Shown here: piece by piece, positions 9,432-19,526 of the stretch | How the letters are laid out: every line of letters starts with the position of its first letter | Numbering within the stretch: position 1 is the stretch's first letter | Notes under the pieces: model-generated | Seen by the model: the letters and a program-made list of their open reading frames with translations, nothing else | The model's database searches: none | Told to the model about the DNA's origin: nothing | Assembly (NCBI GenBank): GCA_001704575.1 | Contig: MCAW01000009.1 | Coordinates: forward strand, 1 to 64,000 | Origin: Methylophilales bacterium LSUCC0135 | GTDB lineage: Bacteria; Pseudomonadota; Gammaproteobacteria; Burkholderiales; Methylophilaceae | Direction of reading: 5' to 3' | DNA: 64,000 nucleotides | Translations under genes and position numbers: made by a program

Positions 9432-10292
9432 TTACAGCAGGTAACTCGTCAGCAGGCCGGCAAAAATCGCCGTTCCCAGCCAGTTGTTATGCAAGAAAGC
9501 CTTGAAACAGTCCTGGCGCTGTCTGGCTCTGATCAAGCGGTAATGATAACCGGCGATCAGCGCTGCTAAGCACAAACCCACATAAAAAGGCCAGGCCAGC
9601 CCCAGCCTGATGCCAACAAAAACGAGCAATACCAGCATTGCCGCATAGCAGTCCATAATCGCGGCCACGTCACGTTTCCCGAAAAAAATCGCCGATGATC
9701 GTATGCCGATCTTCAAGTCGTCATCACGGTCGACCATGGCATATTCGGTATCGTAGGCGATAGCCCAGAATATGTTGGCAAACAGCAACAGCCAGGCCAG
9801 CCAGGGTACACCGCCGGTCAGTGCAGCAAAAGCCATCGGAATGCCAAAGCCGAATGCAATGCCGAGATAGGCTTGCGGAATGGCCAGAAACCTTTTGGTC
9901 AAAGGATAGCTGGCAGCCAGAAACAAGGCGACAAAAGACAAGGCAATAGCGAGGGGGTGAAGAAAAAGCACCAACATGAAGGCGACCAGGCTCAACATGC
10001 CGGCCAGCATCACGGCTTCCTTGACGCTGACTTCACCACTGACCAGCGGACGCAGACGGGTACGCTCGACATAGCCATCAAAACGCCGGTCGGCAATATC
10101 GTTCATGACGCAACCGGCAGAACGCATCAACACCGTACCGGCGAGGAAAATGCATACAACCTGCCAATCCGGCTGCCCCTGTCCGGCAATCAGAAGCGCC
10201 CAAAGCGTAGGCCAGAGCAACAGCAATATGCCGATAGGCTTATCCAGCCGGGTCAGACGATAATACGCATTGATCTTCTCTTTATAGCTCAT
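9432..10292 (-). CDS. ubiA: 4-hydroxybenzoate octaprenyltransferase
   Basis: Integral-membrane prenyltransferase joining the polyprenyl chain to 4-hydroxybenzoate in ubiquinone synthesis. The 286-residue protein has many hydrophobic helices and both Asp-rich motifs: NDIADRRFD (residues 64-72) and [12 protein letters not shown] (181-192), which bind Mg-diphosphate. The start ATG at 10292 overlaps the ubiC stop (ATGA), so the two are translationally coupled. UbiC makes the aromatic substrate. Confidence 0.97.
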   Translation of the reverse strand: MSYKEKINAYYRLTRLDKPIGILLLLWPTLWALLIAGQGQPDWQVVCIFLAGTVLMRSAGCVMNDIADRRFDGYVERTRLRPLVSGEVSVKEAVMLAGMLSLVAFMLVLFLHPLAIALSFVALFLAASYPLTKRFLAIPQAYLGIAFGFGIPMAFAALTGGVPWLAWLLLFANIFWAIAYDTEYAMVDRDDDLKIGIRSSAIFFGKRDVAAIMDCYAAMLVLLVFVGIRLGLAWPFYVGLCLAALIAGYHYRLIRARQRQDCFKAFLHNNWLGTAIFAGLLTSYLL

Positions 10293-10837
10293 AAATTCAG
10301 CACCTGAGGCAGAAAAACCTCGGTCACCATGATGACCGAGCGCCCAAGTCTGAACATGGAGCGCCTGGCCCACACCGCGCGCGGCTTTGCAGCAAGATGA
10401 CTCACTGCACGCCGGTAAAGGTTATGATGGTTCGACAATTTCTTGAATTCAAGCTGCGTGCGCGTCACTCTGGGGTTCATGAACAAGGCGGCACCCAACG
10501 GCCTGTTACCCAGCTTTCCCAGTGCCAGCCACTCACCGCGCAGACTATGGCGCGGCAACACGCTATGGGCAAAAACCACGGGCTCGCCATTGCAATACAA
10601 ATGCACCTCTCGCAGCAGGGCATTCTGCCGTCGCGGCAGTGCCAGCAATTCCGCCTCATCCACCTGCGGCCTGGCATACTGGTGGCGACTGGTTTTCACG
10701 CAGAAATCCGGGCTCGCCGATTGCAATCGCCGGGTCAGCGACCCTTGCTCAATCAGCCAGTGACGGTATCTGCCGCTGTTTACGGGGTTTTTGATCCAGG
10801 GCGAATGGGTCAATAAAGGGCGGGAACGGACTTTCAC
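10289..10837 (-). CDS. ubiC: Chorismate lyase
   Basis: Splits chorismate to pyruvate and 4-hydroxybenzoate, the first step of ubiquinone synthesis. The 182-residue product shows family features: [25 protein letters not shown] with the product-binding Arg, and a late [14 protein letters not shown] strand. It starts with GTG at 10837 and overlaps ubiA by 4 bp. The recG stop lies 34 bp upstream on the same strand. Confidence 0.94.
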   Translation of the reverse strand: MKVRSRPLLTHSPWIKNPVNSGRYRHWLIEQGSLTRRLQSASPDFCVKTSRHQYARPQVDEAELLALPRRQNALLREVHLYCNGEPVVFAHSVLPRHSLRGEWLALGKLGNRPLGAALFMNPRVTRTQLEFKKLSNHHNLYRRAVSHLAAKPRAVWARRSMFRLGRSVIMVTEVFLPQVLNL

Positions 10838-10871
10838 AGCGAGATTATGTCACAGCTGCGCAGGCCTCACA

Positions 10872-12923
10872 TCAGACCTTGACCAACTCTTGCGCATGAC
10901 CGAGCCAGCGTTGCAGGTGGCATTCGACCGCGGCCGCATCTTGTCTCAACAAAGTTTCTGCAACCGCTTTGGCCGGCTCAAGCAAATCAGCATCGCGCTC
11001 CAGATCGGCGATCTTCAGCATGGGCAACCCGCTCTGCCGGACGCCGAGGAATTCACCGGGCCCGCGCAAATGCAAATCCGCCTGCGCGATGGCAAAACCG
11101 TCATTTGATTCATAGATCACTTTCAGGCGCGCACGCGCCGTTTCTGAAAGCGGGTTCTGATACAGCAGCAGACATGTGCTTTTCTCGGCGCCGCGGCCGA
11201 CGCGTCCACGCAACTGATGCAACTGCGAAAGCCCCATGCGTTCGGCATGTTCAATCACCATCAGGCTGGCGTTCGGCACATCGACACCCACTTCAATGAC
11301 CGTGGTCGCCACCAGCAGCTGGAGCTGATTGCAGCTGAACTGCGCCATCACATCCTGCTTTTCGGCCGGCTTCATACGGCCGTGCAGCAGGCCGATGCGC
11401 AAATCGGGAAATGCATCACGCATATATTCATAAGTATCCATCGCCGTCTGCAATTGCAGAGTTTCGGATTCTTCGATCAAGGGGCACACCCAGTAAGCCT
11501 GACGGCCCTGCAGACAGGCCTGATGAACGCGCTGCAGCACTTCGTCGCGCCGGCTATCGGATACCAGCTTGGTCGTTACCGGTGTGCGGCCCGGCGGCAA
11601 CTCGTCAATCACCGACACATCAAGGTCAGCGTAGTAGCTCATTGAAAGCGTGCGTGGTATCGGTGTCGCACTCATCATCAGCTGATGCGGCGCTTCAACC
11701 TGGCCGGACTTGCCTTTCTGTCTCAACATCAAACGCTGGTGCACGCCGAATCGATGTTGCTCGTCGACAATCACCAGCCCCAATGCGGCAAACTGCACCT
11801 GTTCCTGAAAGATCGCATGCGTACCGATCACCAGCGCGGCCTCGCCGCCCGACACCCTGGCGAGTGACTGATCGCGCTCTTTTTTGCTCTGGCTACCGGC
11901 CAGCCATGCTAGCTCGATACCCAATGGCGCGAGCCAGACGCTCAATTTGCGAAAATGCTGCTCGGCGAGAATCTCTGTCGGCGCCATCATGGCGACCTGC
12001 CAGCCATGTTCTATCGCCTGCAATGCCGCCATGGTGGCAACAATGGTTTTGCCGCTGCCGACATCGCCCTGCAGCAAACGCTGCATCGGATGCGGTTGGC
12101 TCAGGTCCTGAGTAATCTCGAAGGCGGCTCTTTGTTGCGCCGACGTCAATTTGAACGCCAGATTTTTCAGCAGTGCTGTGATCAGTTTTCTCGAAGGCGG
12201 CAAGGCAGGGGCGCCGAGGCTGCGGCGACGGGCGTAGTGACGACGCATGGAAAGCTGCTGGGCCAGCAGCTCATCGTAGGCCAGCCGGCGCCAGTAAGGA
12301 TTGGAGCGGTCCTGCAATTGCGCGATATCGGCATTGGCCTCAGGGTGATGGAGCGCGTGCAGGCATTCCGCGTAGCCCGGTAAATCCAAAGTGCGATAGA
12401 CCGATGGCGGCAAGGTCTCGGCCAGGCTGTCATGCTGCAATGCCCAGCTGATCAGCTTGCGTAGCACCGCCTGGCTCAAACCTGCAGTGGCCGGGTACAC
12501 CGGGGTCAGCGTCTGCGGCATTGCGGTAGAAGCATTGGCCGGGCGATATTGCGGATGCACCATCTCCCAGCCGAAAAATCCGTGACGCACTTCGCCCAGC
12601 ACGCGCAATCGTTTGCCTGCTGCCAGTGCCTTGATCTGGCTCGGATAAAAGTGCAGAAAGCGCATGGTCAGCTGTCCGCCGCCATCGTCGCGTAATTGCG
12701 AAATCAGCGCCTTGCGTGGCTTGTACTGTACTTCGGTATGGACGATATCGCCTTCTATCTGCGCCTGTTCGCCCAGGCGCAAATCCCTGATGGGGGTGAT
12801 CCTGGTTTCATCGACATAGCGCAAGGGCAAATGCAAAAGCAGCCCCTGCACATCGAAGATGCCCAGTTTTTGCAAACGGGCCAGCACAGGCTTGCCGATA
12901 AAACCGCAATCAGCGAGTTTCAT
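10872..12923 (-). CDS. recG: ATP-dependent DNA helicase RecG
   Basis: Remodels stalled forks and branch-migrates Holliday junctions. The 683-residue protein has an N-terminal wedge/OB domain (about 1-160), Walker A GDVGSGKT (286-293), DEQH box (387-390), and helicase motifs IV-VI including HQLRGRVGRG. ATG at 12923 is preferred to a TTG six bases upstream. It lies between ridA and ubiC on the same strand; the short gaps suggest one transcript. Confidence 0.97.
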   Translation of the reverse strand: MKLADCGFIGKPVLARLQKLGIFDVQGLLLHLPLRYVDETRITPIRDLRLGEQAQIEGDIVHTEVQYKPRKALISQLRDDGGGQLTMRFLHFYPSQIKALAAGKRLRVLGEVRHGFFGWEMVHPQYRPANASTAMPQTLTPVYPATAGLSQAVLRKLISWALQHDSLAETLPPSVYRTLDLPGYAECLHALHHPEANADIAQLQDRSNPYWRRLAYDELLAQQLSMRRHYARRRSLGAPALPPSRKLITALLKNLAFKLTSAQQRAAFEITQDLSQPHPMQRLLQGDVGSGKTIVATMAALQAIEHGWQVAMMAPTEILAEQHFRKLSVWLAPLGIELAWLAGSQSKKERDQSLARVSGGEAALVIGTHAIFQEQVQFAALGLVIVDEQHRFGVHQRLMLRQKGKSGQVEAPHQLMMSATPIPRTLSMSYYADLDVSVIDELPPGRTPVTTKLVSDSRRDEVLQRVHQACLQGRQAYWVCPLIEESETLQLQTAMDTYEYMRDAFPDLRIGLLHGRMKPAEKQDVMAQFSCNQLQLLVATTVIEVGVDVPNASLMVIEHAERMGLSQLHQLRGRVGRGAEKSTCLLLYQNPLSETARARLKVIYESNDGFAIAQADLHLRGPGEFLGVRQSGLPMLKIADLERDADLLEPAKAVAETLLRQDAAAVECHLQRWLGHAQELVKV

Positions 12924-12950
12924 GCTCAAGCCTGCCGCTGGATTTCCCGC

Positions 12951-13328
12951 TTACAGTTCCATCACACCGTCGGCTTCCACCAGCGCGCCGCGTGGCAATG
13001 AGGCAACGCCAACCGCAGCACGCGCCGGATAAGGGGCAGAAAAATATTCCGCCATGATGGTGTTGACCAGGGCGAAATTGGCAAGATCGGTCAGAAAGAC
13101 ATTGAGCTTGACGATATCTGCCATCGAACCGCCGGCGGCTTCCGTCACTGCACGCAGATTCTGGAACACGCGATGCACCTGCGCTTCAATACCCTCGACC
13201 ATTTGCATGCTGGCGGGGTCCAGCCCGATCTGCCCGGAGAGATATACCGTGCTGCCGACCTTGACCGCCTGAGAATAAGTACCGATCGCCTGCGGCGCAC
13301 CTGCGGTATGAATGATTTCCTTGCTCAT
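12951..13328 (-). CDS. ridA: RidA family reactive-intermediate deaminase
   Basis: Hydrolyses reactive enamine/imine intermediates released by PLP enzymes such as threonine dehydratase, whose gene ilvA is also in this window. The 125-residue protein has the family motifs [18 protein letters not shown] and the Arg of [18 protein letters not shown]. It sits between spoT and recG, a common betaproteobacterial order. Confidence 0.95.
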   Translation of the reverse strand: MSKEIIHTAGAPQAIGTYSQAVKVGSTVYLSGQIGLDPASMQMVEGIEAQVHRVFQNLRAVTEAAGGSMADIVKLNVFLTDLANFALVNTIMAEYFSAPYPARAAVGVASLPRGALVEADGVMEL

Positions 13329-13366
13329 GTGATTTCCTGTGATTTGTGTTGAATGGTGACAAATGG

Positions 13367-15619
13367 TTACTGCACCCGCTGTTCGGCACCTGAACCCTTG
13401 ACCCGGTTGATTCTGATCATGTCCGGAATCTTGCGCAGCCGCCGCATCAGATCTGCCAGATGGATGCGGTTTTCCACCTGCACGGTGAAATGCATATTGG
13501 TATAGGCGCTGCCGTCCGGTTCTTCCATGCTGACATGATCGATATTGGACCCGGCATCGGCAATGCCGGCGGCGATCTTGGCCAGCATGCCGCGCTGATT
13601 GGCCACCGTCAGCCTCAGGTTGACCTTGAACAGTCGCTTGCTATCGGACTCCCACTCCACATCCAGCCATTTTTCCGGATCAAGCTTGAATTTGCGGATA
13701 GCCGGACAATCGTGCGTATGGATTACCAGCCCCTTGTCCTTGTTGATGAAACCCAGAATCGGGTCGCCGGGAATCGGACGGCAGCATTGCGCAAACTGTA
13801 CCGCCATGCCTTCCGACCCGCGTATGGTAATGGTATCCAGCACCTTGTTAAGCTGACGTGCCTGACGCTCCATCGAACTTTCCAGCAAGCCTTCCTCTGC
13901 GCGCTGCTCTTCGGTCTTCGCCATCAGCTGATGCGCCACCATGACGTTCAATCGTTTGCCGAGACCGATGTCTGTCAATACTTCTTCACGGCTCCTGGCG
14001 CCGTAATCACGCAGCAGCTTCTGCCAGCGGGCCTCGTCGATCTCTGCCGGATCCACATGCAATGCACGCAAGGCCTGGTTCAGCATGCGCTCGCCCAGAT
14101 GCGCCGACTCGGTCGATTGCATGGACTTGAGAAAATGACGGATATGCGCGCGCGCCTTGCCGGTGATGACGTAGTTCAGCCAGGCCGGATTCGGTTTGGC
14201 CTGCGTTGCAGTGATGATTTCAACGTTGTCGCCGTTGTGCAGCTCTGTACGCAACGGCGCCAGTTCCTGATTGATCTTGACCGCCACGCAGCTGTTGCCG
14301 ATATCGGTATGCACGGCATAGGCAAAATCGACAGCCGTAGCACCCTTGGGCAGCGCCATGATTCTGCCCTTGGGAGTAAAGACATACACTTCGTCGGGGA
14401 ACAGATCGACCTTGAAATGTTCGAGAAACTCGAGCGAATCCGCGCTTTCGCTCTGGATGTCGAGCAAACGTTGCAGCCATTGATGCGTCTGCTGCTGCAG
14501 GGCGGTCAGATGCGCATCCGTAGTTTTGTAAAGCCAGTGCGCAGCAACACCGGCCTCAGCGATGTTGTGCATCTCCTGACTACGCACCTGCACCTCGATC
14601 GGCGTGCCGAAGGGCCCGAACAGCGTCGTGTGCAATGACTGGTAGCCGTTCGCCTTGGGAATGGCGATATAATCCTTGAACTTGCCCGGAATCGGCTTGT
14701 AAAGGCCGTGCAAGGCACCGAGCGCCAGGTAGCAGGTCGGCAGATCGCGAACAATCACGCGAAAACCGTAGATGTCATAAATTTGCGAGAAGGTGATGGT
14801 CTTGCCGGTCATCTTCTTGTATATGCTGTACAGGTGCTTTTCCCGGCCGGTCACCTCGGCTTCGATCTTGTACTCCTTCAGGCGCAGCTTGATTGCATCG
14901 AGTATCTTGCCGACAACCTCCTTGCGGTTGCCGCGCGCCGCCATGATGGCTTTGCTGATGACCCGGTAACGCATCGGGTAGAGGTACTTGAAGCTGAGGT
15001 CTTCCAGTTCCTGAAAGATATTGTTGAGCCCCAGCCGGTTCGCAATCGGCGCATAGATATCGAGCGTTTCTCGCGCGATGCGCTTGCGCTTTTCCGGCGC
15101 CATCACATCCAGCGTCTGCATGTTGTGCAGACGGTCGGCCAGCTTGACCAGAATCACCCGCACATCCTGCGACATCGCCAGCAGCATTTTGCGGAAATTC
15201 TCCGCCTGCGCCTGCATCGCACTCTGGAATTCGATCTTGTCCAGCTTGGAAAGCCCGTCGACCAGCTCGGCCACCTGCTTGCCGAATCTGTCGCTGATAT
15301 CCTGCTTGGTAATGCCGGTGTCTTCTACGACGTCATGCAGCAAAGCCGCCAGCAAGGTCGGTGTATCGAGATGAAGCTCGGCCAGTATGCAGGCGACCGA
15401 GACCGGGTGTGTGATGTATGGCTCACCGCTACGGCGTATCTGGCCCTCATGGGCCGCAGCACTGTAACGGTAAGCCTCCCAGACCTGGGCGATGTCGTCT
15501 TGGTTGAGATACTCTTTGAGGCGCAGCGTCAGCTGCGATGCTTCGCTGTCGGCTGGCAGCAAAGGCGGCTGGGCAGGCTTGACGGATTCCTGGGAACGTT
15601 TTGCCGATGCCTTGCCCAT
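13367..15619 (-). CDS. spoT: Bifunctional (p)ppGpp synthetase/hydrolase
   Basis: Makes and breaks the stringent-response alarmone. The 750-residue protein has an intact HD hydrolase domain (His71, HD at 95-96 in LLHDVVEDT), the synthetase domain (about 240-360, with [20 protein letters not shown]), a TGS domain (about 400-460) and a C-terminal ACT domain (about 670-745). The intact HD motif argues for hydrolase activity. It is 6 bp downstream of rpoZ, whose product is part of a ppGpp-binding site on RNA polymerase. Confidence 0.97.
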   Translation of the reverse strand: MGKASAKRSQESVKPAQPPLLPADSEASQLTLRLKEYLNQDDIAQVWEAYRYSAAAHEGQIRRSGEPYITHPVSVACILAELHLDTPTLLAALLHDVVEDTGITKQDISDRFGKQVAELVDGLSKLDKIEFQSAMQAQAENFRKMLLAMSQDVRVILVKLADRLHNMQTLDVMAPEKRKRIARETLDIYAPIANRLGLNNIFQELEDLSFKYLYPMRYRVISKAIMAARGNRKEVVGKILDAIKLRLKEYKIEAEVTGREKHLYSIYKKMTGKTITFSQIYDIYGFRVIVRDLPTCYLALGALHGLYKPIPGKFKDYIAIPKANGYQSLHTTLFGPFGTPIEVQVRSQEMHNIAEAGVAAHWLYKTTDAHLTALQQQTHQWLQRLLDIQSESADSLEFLEHFKVDLFPDEVYVFTPKGRIMALPKGATAVDFAYAVHTDIGNSCVAVKINQELAPLRTELHNGDNVEIITATQAKPNPAWLNYVITGKARAHIRHFLKSMQSTESAHLGERMLNQALRALHVDPAEIDEARWQKLLRDYGARSREEVLTDIGLGKRLNVMVAHQLMAKTEEQRAEEGLLESSMERQARQLNKVLDTITIRGSEGMAVQFAQCCRPIPGDPILGFINKDKGLVIHTHDCPAIRKFKLDPEKWLDVEWESDSKRLFKVNLRLTVANQRGMLAKIAAGIADAGSNIDHVSMEEPDGSAYTNMHFTVQVENRIHLADLMRRLRKIPDMIRINRVKGSGAEQRVQ

Positions 15620-15625
15620 GACAAA

Positions 15626-15838
15626 TCAGGCATGTCCGCGATTCAATACTTCAAGACCGACCTTGCCAGCTGCAATTTCGCGCAATGCAAGCACCGTGGC
15701 CTTGTCTTTCAGGCCGTGGGTATTCACCAGCGGCTCCGAACCATTCGACAGCTGGCGGGCGCGGTAAGCGGCGACGAGAGTCAGATGGAAACGGTTGGGG
15801 ATTTTTTCAAGGCAATCATCTACGGTAATACGTGCCAT
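15626..15838 (-). CDS. rpoZ: RNA polymerase omega subunit
   Basis: Small subunit that chaperones beta-prime and contributes to a ppGpp site. The 70-residue product has the family pattern [27 protein letters not shown] near its N-terminus (given here only as the recognised start region [10 protein letters not shown]) and [10 protein letters not shown]. It lies between gmk and spoT, the classical order. Confidence 0.96.
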   Translation of the reverse strand: MARITVDDCLEKIPNRFHLTLVAAYRARQLSNGSEPLVNTHGLKDKATVLALREIAAGKVGLEVLNRGHA

Positions 15839-15882
15839 CTTTTTCTCCGGATTTTGTATGGGGTGTTTTCAATACGACTGCG

Positions 15883-16506
15883 CTATTTGTTGATGCTGTT
15901 ATTGATGCTGTTGAGCAGGCCCTTGTGCTTTTGAAGCTGCTTTTCACACCTGAGCCGCTGCGCGTGAATAATGGTTCTCAAGTCATCCAGCGCAATCTGG
16001 AAATTGTCGTTGATTATAACATAGTCGAATTCGACCACATGGCTGATCTCCTCACGTGCAGCGGCAAGACGGCGGGCGATCACCTCGGCGCTGTCCTGCC
16101 CGCGATGAGTCAGACGATGGGCAAGCGTGTCGATCGAGGGCGGTAAAATGAAGATGCCGATGGTTTCCGGCAGCTGATTTCTGACCTGCTGCGCACCCTG
16201 CCAGTCGATCTCCAGAATCAGGTCGTTGCCGGCTTTCAGCATCGCTTCCACCAGCCGCTGCGAAGTGCCGTAGCGGGCGCCATGGACCTCGGCGGCTTCG
16301 AGAAAATCGCCCTCCCCCATCATCCTGAGGAATTCCTGTTCCGAAATAAAATGATAGTGCACGCCATCTACTTCGCCCGGACGCGGCTTGCGCGTCGTAT
16401 AGGAAACCGACAGCTTGATCTGGCTGTCTAGCTGCAACAGGGCCGCCACCAGGCTGGTCTTGCCCGTGCCGGAAGCTGCCGCCACCACGAAAAGATTACC
16501 GCTCAT
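15883..16506 (-). CDS. gmk: Guanylate kinase
   Basis: Phosphorylates GMP to GDP, feeding GTP and ppGpp pools. The 207-residue protein has a P-loop ASGTGKTS (residues 11-18), the GMP-binding SVSYTTRKPRPGEVDGVHYHF region and the DWQGAQQVR segment. The ATG overlaps the stop of the upstream DUF475 gene (ATGA). It has an Asn-rich low-complexity C-terminus (NSINNSINK). Confidence 0.96.
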   Translation of the reverse strand: MSGNLFVVAAASGTGKTSLVAALLQLDSQIKLSVSYTTRKPRPGEVDGVHYHFISEQEFLRMMGEGDFLEAAEVHGARYGTSQRLVEAMLKAGNDLILEIDWQGAQQVRNQLPETIGIFILPPSIDTLAHRLTHRGQDSAEVIARRLAAAREEISHVVEFDYVIINDNFQIALDDLRTIIHAQRLRCEKQLQKHKGLLNSINNSINK

Positions 16507-17567
16507 ACCGATTCACCCACCATGTCCTGCTCCATCATCTTGCGCTTGTAGATAATCGAAGAAATCAGCGAAGCGACAATAAACACCACGCCGATCAGAC
16601 CGGTAAACACCTCCGGCACATGCTCATAAATCGAGTAGAACATGATGAGCCCGAGAATACCGATGGCGTAATGTGCCCCATGCTCCAGATAGACGTATTT
16701 CTGCAACGTACCGCGATACACGAAATGCACTGTCAGAGAACGCACGAACATCGCGCCTATGGTCAGCCCCAGCATGATGATCACCACATCACGCGTAATT
16801 GCAAACGCACCGATGACGCCATCGAACGAAAAGGAAGCGTCCAGCACTTCGAGATAAAGAAAGCCCATGACGCCGTTACGCTTGGCGACCTTGCCGATGG
16901 CTTCGGCTTCCGCCTGCGAGCCGAAAAAACTGCCCAGACTGTCGACCAGAATATAAAGCACAACGCCGGCAACACCGGCCAGCAGTATGGTCATCTTCTT
17001 TTCCGGCGAAACCGGCAGATAATGTTGCAGGGCCAGCAATATCGCCAGTGTGATGACGATACCGATCGACTCAAGCTTGCCGAGCCTGGCCAGCTGCTCC
17101 TCAACTTTTCCCAACCAGTGCAGCTCCTTGGCATCGTTGAGCAGAAAACTCAGGAATACCAGAAAAAGGAAAGTGCCACCGAAAGCGGCAATTGCCGCAT
17201 GGCCTTCCATCAGATGTTCGGAGTATTCGACCGGGCGCTGTATCGCCATGACCGCCACATCGAAAAACCCCTGACTGGTTGCCACTGCCACCAGCACCAG
17301 CGGAAAAATCAGCCGCACGCCGAAGACCGCGATCAGAATGCCGACGGTCAGAAAAAGCCGGCGCCACTTTTCGTCCATGTCCTTCAGGATGGACGCGTTG
17401 ACGACGGCGTTGTCGAACGACAGGCTGATCTCCATCACGCTCAGTATCAGCGCCAGCAACAACGCCGCCCAGACACCGGCCAGATTGCCGCTGCTGTGAT
17501 AACCCCACCAGGCGGCCAGTGCCAGACCGAGAATCGTCACCAGAATGGAATACTTGAAATCGCGCAT
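16503..17567 (-). CDS. DUF475 integral membrane protein (TerC-like)
   Basis: Polytopic protein of 354 residues with about nine or ten hydrophobic helices. It has the paired acidic motifs of the DUF475/TerC group: VMEISLSFDNAVVNA near residue 45 and VLDASFSFDGVIGAFA near 245. The group is thought to move or sense metal ions, but the substrate of DUF475 proteins is unknown. It is inserted between yicC and gmk and overlaps gmk by 4 bp, so it is translationally coupled to a nucleotide kinase for no obvious reason. Confidence 0.85.
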   Translation of the reverse strand: MRDFKYSILVTILGLALAAWWGYHSSGNLAGVWAALLLALILSVMEISLSFDNAVVNASILKDMDEKWRRLFLTVGILIAVFGVRLIFPLVLVAVATSQGFFDVAVMAIQRPVEYSEHLMEGHAAIAAFGGTFLFLVFLSFLLNDAKELHWLGKVEEQLARLGKLESIGIVITLAILLALQHYLPVSPEKKMTILLAGVAGVVLYILVDSLGSFFGSQAEAEAIGKVAKRNGVMGFLYLEVLDASFSFDGVIGAFAITRDVVIIMLGLTIGAMFVRSLTVHFVYRGTLQKYVYLEHGAHYAIGILGLIMFYSIYEHVPEVFTGLIGVVFIVASLISSIIYKRKMMEQDMVGESV

Positions 17568-17608
17568 GATGCCCTTTTGTTTTTGAACCGGAATTTCTGA
17601 AATTAACG

Positions 17609-18475
17609 CTATTCAATATTCTGAATCTGCTCGCGCATTTGTTCAATCAACACTTTCAGCGCCATCGCGACCCGCGAGGTCTCGGTGGAGACGGATTTCG
17701 AGCCGAGCGTATTGGCCTCGCGGTTGAGTTCCTGCATGAGAAAGTCGAGTCGCTTGCCGGCAGCACCGCCAGCGCCGAGGATGCGCCGCACTTCCGACAC
17801 ATGTGCGGTCAAACGCTCCAGCTCTTCGTCCACATCAATACGCTGGGCGAACAGGGTGACCTCCTGCCGCAAACGTTCCTCATCGAGAGAGTTCATCGCC
17901 TCCCGCAATTTTGCGGTAAGTTTTTCCTCATAGGCCCGCACTTGCGCCGGCAGCAACGGCTTCACCGCTGCGACATGCTGCTCGATTTCGGCCAGACGTT
18001 CTTCGATGATGGCCTTCAGCTTTGCACCCTCGCGTTGGCGCGAACCGGCCAACTCCTGCAGCGCAGCATCCAGCGCCGCGCGCACTTCTTCGCCGAGCGC
18101 GGCCTGATCGACCTGCTGACCGAGCACGACATTGGGCCAGCGCAGGATATCCGCCACCGACAGCGGCTGACTTTGCGGAAATTGCGCCTGCACGATGGCG
18201 CTCATCTGGGCCAGCTGTTGCAATATTTCATTATCCAGTCTGGCTTCCTTGCCCTGTACACCGCGTTGCACAAGACTCAGACGGCACTCGACCTTGCCGC
18301 GCCCCAACCGGGCCGCGATCATTTCGCGCAGCATGGGCTCGAAGCTGCGCATGCTTTCGTCCAGCTTGAGCTGCAGTTCGAGATAACGGTGATTGACCGA
18401 ACGCAGTTCCACCAGCAATATGCCGGAAGCCGTTTCTTTTTCCAGGGCGGCATACCCTGTCATGCTGAATATCAT
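17609..18475 (-). CDS. yicC: YicC family endoribonuclease
   Basis: YicC proteins are RNases reported to act on RNA such as small regulatory RNAs. The product of about 288 residues has the N-terminal signature MIFSMTGYA and the conserved RSVNHRYLE; its C-terminus contains RLDFLMQELNREANTLGSKS. ATG at 18475 matches the family start. It is divergent from the kinase gene at 18567, so the 91-bp gap must hold two promoters. Confidence 0.93.
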   Translation of the reverse strand: MIFSMTGYAALEKETASGILLVELRSVNHRYLELQLKLDESMRSFEPMLREMIAARLGRGKVECRLSLVQRGVQGKEARLDNEILQQLAQMSAIVQAQFPQSQPLSVADILRWPNVVLGQQVDQAALGEEVRAALDAALQELAGSRQREGAKLKAIIEERLAEIEQHVAAVKPLLPAQVRAYEEKLTAKLREAMNSLDEERLRQEVTLFAQRIDVDEELERLTAHVSEVRRILGAGGAAGKRLDFLMQELNREANTLGSKSVSTETSRVAMALKVLIEQMREQIQNIE

Positions 18476-18566
18476 CCTGATGGCATCCTGATTGAATTTA
18501 GGGCATGGTATCAAATGCCTGCGGTTTCATGCCAAAATAGCTCGCACTTTCCATGAAGCGTTGAGA

Positions 18567-19505
18567 ATGTCCAGCACAACCAATCAATCGCTACCCATCG
18601 GTTACGAGCTGCAAGGCTACAAAATCGGCAAGGTCTTGAGCGCTGGCGGCTTCAGCTATGTCTATCTCGCCACCGATGCAGACGGCAACACCGTCGCCAT
18701 CAAGGAATACCTCCCCAACGGTTTGGCGTTGCGCGCCGATGGCGATCAGGTCGTGGTGCCGGCTTCCGAGGCTTCGCACAACTTCCGCCACGGCTTCAAG
18801 CGCTTCTTTGAAGAAGGCCGCGCGCTGGCCAATATCAATCATAAAAACATCGTGCGCGTACTGAACTTCTTCCGCGCCAACGAAACCGTTTATATGGTCA
18901 TGCAGTACGAGCGCGGCAAATCATTGCAGGAATGCATCCTCGGCAAAAACGAAGCCGTGCCGGAAAACTCCGTGCGGCGCCTGTTCACCGAGTTGCTGAA
19001 CGGCCTGCGCGAGGTGCATACGCAGAAACTGCTGCATCTGGATATCAAGCCCGCCAACATTTACATCCGTCAGGACGGCTCGCCGGTACTGCTCGATTTC
19101 GGCTCCGCCCGCCAGACGCTCAACCAGAACAACGCACAGCTGGCGCCTAGTTTCACTCCCGGGTTCGCACCGCCCGAACAATACAACCAGCAGGAACTGC
19201 TCGGCCCCTGGAGCGACATCTACAGTATCGGCGCCACCATTTACGCCTGCCTGGCACGCACGGCACCGCCCGCCGCAACCGACAGACTCAAGCATGACCA
19301 GATCGTACCGGCAGAAAAACTGGGCAAGGACATATATTCCAGCAACCTGCTGCGCATTATCGACAACTGCCTGGCGCTGGATCATCTGGAACGGCCGCAG
19401 AGCATCTACGCCCTGCAGAAATCGCTGCAAAATGACCTTCCGGAAACCGATGCCGCTACAGACAGAAAGCCCGGCATCGTCGGCAGATTGCTGAACATGT
19501 TTTAG
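18567..19505 (+). CDS. Serine/threonine protein kinase (Hanks type)
   Basis: Soluble eukaryote-like kinase of 312 residues with no transmembrane helix. Visible motifs are the Gly-rich loop SAGGFSYVY (about 25-33), ATP-binding Lys46 (VAIKEY), catalytic loop HLDIKPANI (Asp159), DFG (177-179) and a PGFAPPEQY activation segment. All key residues are present, so it is probably active. HLD replaces the usual HRD, which suggests activation without the RD-type switch. It is followed after 21 bp by a PP2C phosphatase, its likely antagonist. Targets are unknown. Confidence 0.93.
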   Translation: MSSTTNQSLPIGYELQGYKIGKVLSAGGFSYVYLATDADGNTVAIKEYLPNGLALRADGDQVVVPASEASHNFRHGFKRFFEEGRALANINHKNIVRVLNFFRANETVYMVMQYERGKSLQECILGKNEAVPENSVRRLFTELLNGLREVHTQKLLHLDIKPANIYIRQDGSPVLLDFGSARQTLNQNNAQLAPSFTPGFAPPEQYNQQELLGPWSDIYSIGATIYACLARTAPPAATDRLKHDQIVPAEKLGKDIYSSNLLRIIDNCLALDHLERPQSIYALQKSLQNDLPETDAATDRKPGIVGRLLNMF

Positions 19506-19526
19506 TAAGCGGGGCGAGCCACCAGC

